A stretch of DNA of 64,000 nucleotides from Cohnella phaseoli (GTDB taxonomy: Bacteria; Bacillota; Bacilli; Paenibacillales; Paenibacillaceae). The position numbers and the translations under genes were made by a program. The DNA lies in the NCBI RefSeq assembly GCF_003386235.1, contig NZ_QRDZ01000037.1, positions 1-64,000 of the forward strand. The letters are read 5' to 3'. The first letter of the stretch is position 1. Every line of letters begins with the position of its first letter. The notes below the pieces were generated by a model that did no database searches, was not told the DNA's origin, and saw nothing but the letters and a program-made list of their open reading frames with translations. Positions 61,291-64,000 of the stretch are shown piece after piece.

Positions 61291-62041
61291 TGGCTCCGTC
61301 CACCAATCTTTTCGTGATGGATAGTAGCTCCTTCACGTCGGCAACGTTCGTTTTGCCCGTCTCTTGGTCGATAATCGAGGAATAGACGTGAGGGATGACT
61401 TGCGGAATACCGGCGTCCAGACAAATTTGCAAAATTTCTTCATAATTATCCATATCGATGCCGCCGGTCGGCTCCAAGGCAAACCCTTCTTCCCCGCAAG
61501 CAATGGCGACGGCTTTCAGCTCCTCGATCCGGCTCAACCCGTTCATCGGAAAATATTTAAGCGCATTGCCGCCCATATCCCGCACGAGCGCGATTGCCGA
61601 TTTGACCGGAACGATTGCCTGATCCGCCTGGGCTGCGCTGATTGGACCGGTGGAGATGCAGACATAGCCTGGACGCCCCGTCGGCGAGACGAGCGCATTG
61701 ATCCAGCTGTCGCGGCCGTCCAGATTGGCGCGCGTCGCGCCTACGGCCGGGAACACTTGGTTGATGTGGCTCCCCGGATAGCTTTTGGCAATTTCCACGA
61801 CGACAGCGGCTTGACGATTGTCTCCTGCGCCCAAACCGATCGATACGGCTTCGTCGATCGCTTCTCCGTACTGCTTCATGGCGGCGACGGCTTCTTCCGC
61901 GTTCGAATACGCCTTGGACAGCACGCCTACGAGAACGTGGCCTTCGGCCGCCTCGAACACTTCCTTGGCGTTCTCGATATCCCGGGCCAGTACGTTAAGA
62001 GCGACGCGGTTTTTGTATAAGCGTTTGGATAAGTTCGACAT
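61283..62041 (-). CDS. dgaF: DgaF-like 2-dehydro-3-deoxy-phosphogluconate aldolase (EF_0839 family)
   Basis: This enzyme of 252 residues resembles the DgaF/EF_0839 family, which cleaves KDPG to pyruvate and glyceraldehyde 3-phosphate. It shows SIGLGAGDNRQAAVV near the N-terminal third, ALKYFPMNGL (probable Schiff-base lysine) and LEPTGGIDMDNYEEI. ATG 62041 has GGGAGG eight bases upstream and overlaps the stop of the lyase gene. It lies between the PLP-enzyme and kinase genes, giving a direct route from 2-keto-3-deoxy acids to central metabolism. Confidence 0.83.
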   Translation of the reverse strand: MSNLSKRLYKNRVALNVLARDIENAKEVFEAAEGHVLVGVLSKAYSNAEEAVAAMKQYGEAIDEAVSIGLGAGDNRQAAVVVEIAKSYPGSHINQVFPAVGATRANLDGRDSWINALVSPTGRPGYVCISTGPISAAQADQAIVPVKSAIALVRDMGGNALKYFPMNGLSRIEELKAVAIACGEEGFALEPTGGIDMDNYEEILQICLDAGIPQVIPHVYSSIIDQETGKTNVADVKELLSITKRLVDGANG

Positions 62042-62042
62042 T

Positions 62043-63146
62043 TTAGAGTCCTCCCGTAAGTTCGCGAATTCTGACTGCAATCACATCGATATCGTCGCCT
62101 TGAAGGGGACGTGGGTCGATATCGAAATATCCTTGCTTCACGCCGTAGTCTCTAGTGTAAACAGCAATTTCTCCGCATTGCAGGCCCGCGACGACGTGTC
62201 CCGCATTCGTGCCCGAAGCGACAGGGTCAATCTTCACTCTCGCGCGGTAAATCGCTCGACCGGCCTCGTCCTGAACAATCGATACCTGCACGCCGGCAAT
62301 ATCGTTAAGCGGCATGAGCGTCTGAAGCGACGCTTTCTCCTGCTCGCTGTTGTCCTTTTTCCCGACATATTCGTCCAGCGCTTGCAGCAATCCGAATGTC
62401 GACTCCTTGCCGACTTTCATGCTCCGACCGATGCCGTGCAGCTGCGTTTTGAGCCACTCCACATATTGTCGCTTGCCTCCGACGATACCGGAGGTCGGTC
62501 CCTCAATCGCCTTGGAGCCGCTGTAGATCGCAAGATCCGAGTAACGGACGTATTTCCTCAAATCCTCCTCGGCAGCCGCGTCCACAATCATCGGAACGCC
62601 GTTGCGCTGCGCGACTTCCCAGGCCTCTTCGACTGAAATCATATTCTTCTGCACGCAATGATGCGATTTCACATACAGAATGGCTGCGGTATTTGGACCA
62701 ATTGCATCCTCGATGTGAGTAGCCTTGCCCTCGTTAGCGTATCCAACCTCGATCAGCTTGCCTCCGCCCAGGTAGACCATGGTCTCGACCGGCGCGCCGT
62801 ACTGCACGTTATGGCCTTTCAGAATGATGATCTCGTTCGCGGCAATCGGCTCTTGATGCAGGCGTTCGCTCAGACGTTGATTGCCTTTGGTCACAATAGC
62901 GGCGACCGACAGCGCAATGCCGCTGGAAGCCGAGTTAACGACAACGGCCGCTTCGGAGCCTAGAATGTCCGCGATATAATCTCCCGCCTTGTCGACGAGA
63001 TCGGCGATCTCTACGTATTGCTGGCCTCCGCGCTTCATAGCGTCCATGACCGTATCGGTAGGGGCGGATACGCCAAGAATGCTCATCCGTCCGCTGGCAT
63101 TGATGACTCTTTTAAGTCCGTATTTCGCATTTAATGAATTTGTCAC
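62043..63146 (-). CDS. dgaE: DgaE-like PLP-dependent lyase (EF_0838 / SelA-related family)
   Basis: This PLP enzyme of 367 residues from the SelA-related group matches DgaE, the D-glucosaminate-6-phosphate ammonia-lyase of Salmonella, which gives KDPG and ammonia. It shows INASGRMSILGVSAP at the start, AAVVNSASSGIALSVAA-like cofactor loop residues, VDAAAEED (pyridine-ring aspartate) and the lysine in YSGSKAIEGPTSG. GTG 63146 has GAGGAG nine bases upstream and lies 35 bases inside the end of the amidohydrolase gene. The actual substrate may be another amino-sugar acid. Confidence 0.8.
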   Translation of the reverse strand: MTNSLNAKYGLKRVINASGRMSILGVSAPTDTVMDAMKRGGQQYVEIADLVDKAGDYIADILGSEAAVVVNSASSGIALSVAAIVTKGNQRLSERLHQEPIAANEIIILKGHNVQYGAPVETMVYLGGGKLIEVGYANEGKATHIEDAIGPNTAAILYVKSHHCVQKNMISVEEAWEVAQRNGVPMIVDAAAEEDLRKYVRYSDLAIYSGSKAIEGPTSGIVGGKRQYVEWLKTQLHGIGRSMKVGKESTFGLLQALDEYVGKKDNSEQEKASLQTLMPLNDIAGVQVSIVQDEAGRAIYRARVKIDPVASGTNAGHVVAGLQCGEIAVYTRDYGVKQGYFDIDPRPLQGDDIDVIAVRIRELTGGL

Positions 63147-64000
63147 CTGTCACCACTCCTCTTGGCTCGATTATGCGATTCGCGATGCGTTCTTCTCCTT
63201 CGGAATCCATCAACGCGGTCCGTCTGTCTTCGATTGAAAACAAAGTCAGATTAGCCGGATCGCCGACACGGATTCGCCCCAACTCTGGCCTGCCGAGCCA
63301 GCTTGCGGGGCGATGCGTGACGGATGCGATGATTTCCTCCAAAGAGTAGCCTAGATACAGAAACTTGGAAAGAACGTTAGCCAGACTGTACACCGGCCCT
63401 TTTGTCCGGTTGCCCCGGTAGATGTCGGTGCTAATCGTGTGCGGACGGATTCCGGCCCTCTGGGCGGCTTCGGCAATGCGGAAAGAGAAGCTGGCCGTGC
63501 CGTGTCCGATGTCCAATTTTACGCCTCTATGGAGTGCTTCCTTAAGGGCGGTCAGCGGTTGCCCTTTTTCATCGAATAACCCGTTTTTCTTCCCGTGGAA
63601 ACAATGCGTTATGACGTCCCCGTCCGACAGAAGCGGAACGATCTCTCGAATATCCGGCGGTCCCGAGCCAATGTGGACCATGAGCGGGAGCTTGGTTTCA
63701 TCGGACAGCTTGCGGGCCATTCTGAGCGGCTCCAGTCCGCTGGTCCCGACGACGCTGCGGCTGATTCTCGCCTTGAAGCCGACGATGGAATCGGGATGAT
63801 TGGCTGCGACGCTGGCAGCCAGTGCGGCATCGATCCACTCTAACTGCGACAGCTCGTCGATTCTGGCCAGTCCGATGCGAGAGATGTTCAGGAACGCGAA
63901 TAGCCGAGTCGCCGCGCGTTCTCCAGCGGAGATCAACTCGTCGATCCGGTCCGCTCCGCAGCTTCCGGCATCGACGATTACGGCAACGCCCTGTTTGACG
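63112..64000 (-). CDS. EF_0837-family amidohydrolase, 5' end outside window
   Basis: This metal-dependent amidohydrolase or deacetylase is truncated by the right edge. At the edge the frame reads GVAVIVDAGSCGADRIDELI, and it continues with MVHIGSGPPDI (metal-binding histidine), VITHCFHGKKNGLFD and LDIGHGTASFSFRIAE, all typical of the EF_0837 (TIGR03583-type) group that accompanies DgaE/DgaF homologues. The C-terminus ARIRVGDPANLTLF-like region is also present. It may deacylate an N-acyl amino-sugar acid before the lyase step; this is inferred from gene order. Confidence 0.83.
   Translation of the reverse strand, partial: VKQGVAVIVDAGSCGADRIDELISAGERAATRLFAFLNISRIGLARIDELSQLEWIDAALAASVAANHPDSIVGFKARISRSVVGTSGLEPLRMARKLSDETKLPLMVHIGSGPPDIREIVPLLSDGDVITHCFHGKKNGLFDEKGQPLTALKEALHRGVKLDIGHGTASFSFRIAEAAQRAGIRPHTISTDIYRGNRTKGPVYSLANVLSKFLYLGYSLEEIIASVTHRPASWLGRPELGRIRVGDPANLTLFSIEDRRTALMDSEGEERIANRIIEPRGVVTGDKFIKCEIRT

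Overview
This 64 kb window comes from a chromosome of a Gram-positive, moderately GC-rich Firmicute, most likely a member of the Paenibacillaceae (Paenibacillus or Cohnella type). The evidence is strong AGGAGG-type ribosome sites, Lpl-type sugar ABC transporters paired with YesM/YesN or membrane-bound AraC regulators, S-layer-homology domains, a VanZ-RDD fusion and a Fur box of the Bacillus form. No tRNA or rRNA gene, prophage or CRISPR array was seen.

Layout. 1-517: gene-free, with a 42-bp minisatellite. 524-12300: VanZ-RDD protein, then a CUT1 transporter (two permeases and a lipoprotein), a second binding lipoprotein next to a YesM/YesN two-component system, an IS3 remnant, a nucleoside hydrolase and a ribokinase-family kinase. 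The transporter promoter and the kinase/hydrolase promoter share an ungapped upstream motif, which suggests one (ribo)nucleoside uptake and breakdown regulon. 12300-15500: a Fur-controlled siderophore importer. 15916-25045: a membrane AraC regulator followed by an ABC transporter, an ADP-ribosylglycohydrolase and a secreted DUF4434-type glycosidase. 25047-27681: two MITE-like elements flank a lone gene for a secreted, S-layer-anchored protein that starts with a near-eukaryotic ubiquitin. 27753-38893: a LacI-controlled GH32 (beta-fructoside) locus with two exported enzymes, one cytoplasmic enzyme and a transporter. 39048-55310: scattered housekeeping and stress genes (RlmN, aldo-keto reductase, CsaA, thioredoxin-like protein, chemotaxis receptor, GreA, pirin, flavohaemoglobin, RpiA). 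55410-59470: a stalk-domain protein, a TetR relic and a short-chain dehydrogenase/flavoprotein/CoxG operon. 59545-64000: an operon for D-glucosaminate-like or 2-keto-3-deoxygluconate metabolism under a GntR repressor, cut by the window edge.

The standout is the gene at 25511-27421. After an ordinary signal peptide its mature part would begin exactly at Met1 of a ubiquitin fold matching human ubiquitin at 59 of 72 positions. All seven ubiquitin lysines and the Ile44 patch are present, but the LRGG conjugation tail is missing. It continues into beta-sandwich domains, FN3 and three SLH repeats, so it appears to display ubiquitin on the cell surface.

Other notable observations are: a MITE family with TA target duplication, where removing one copy restores the end of a Crp/Fnr gene; a MocR regulator with an in-frame stop; a truncated TetR gene; perfect intercistronic stem-loops after two binding-protein genes; and a flavohaemoglobin transcript predicted to run antisense through its convergent Crp/Fnr neighbour. 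All functional calls rest on reading the sequence; no database search was run.
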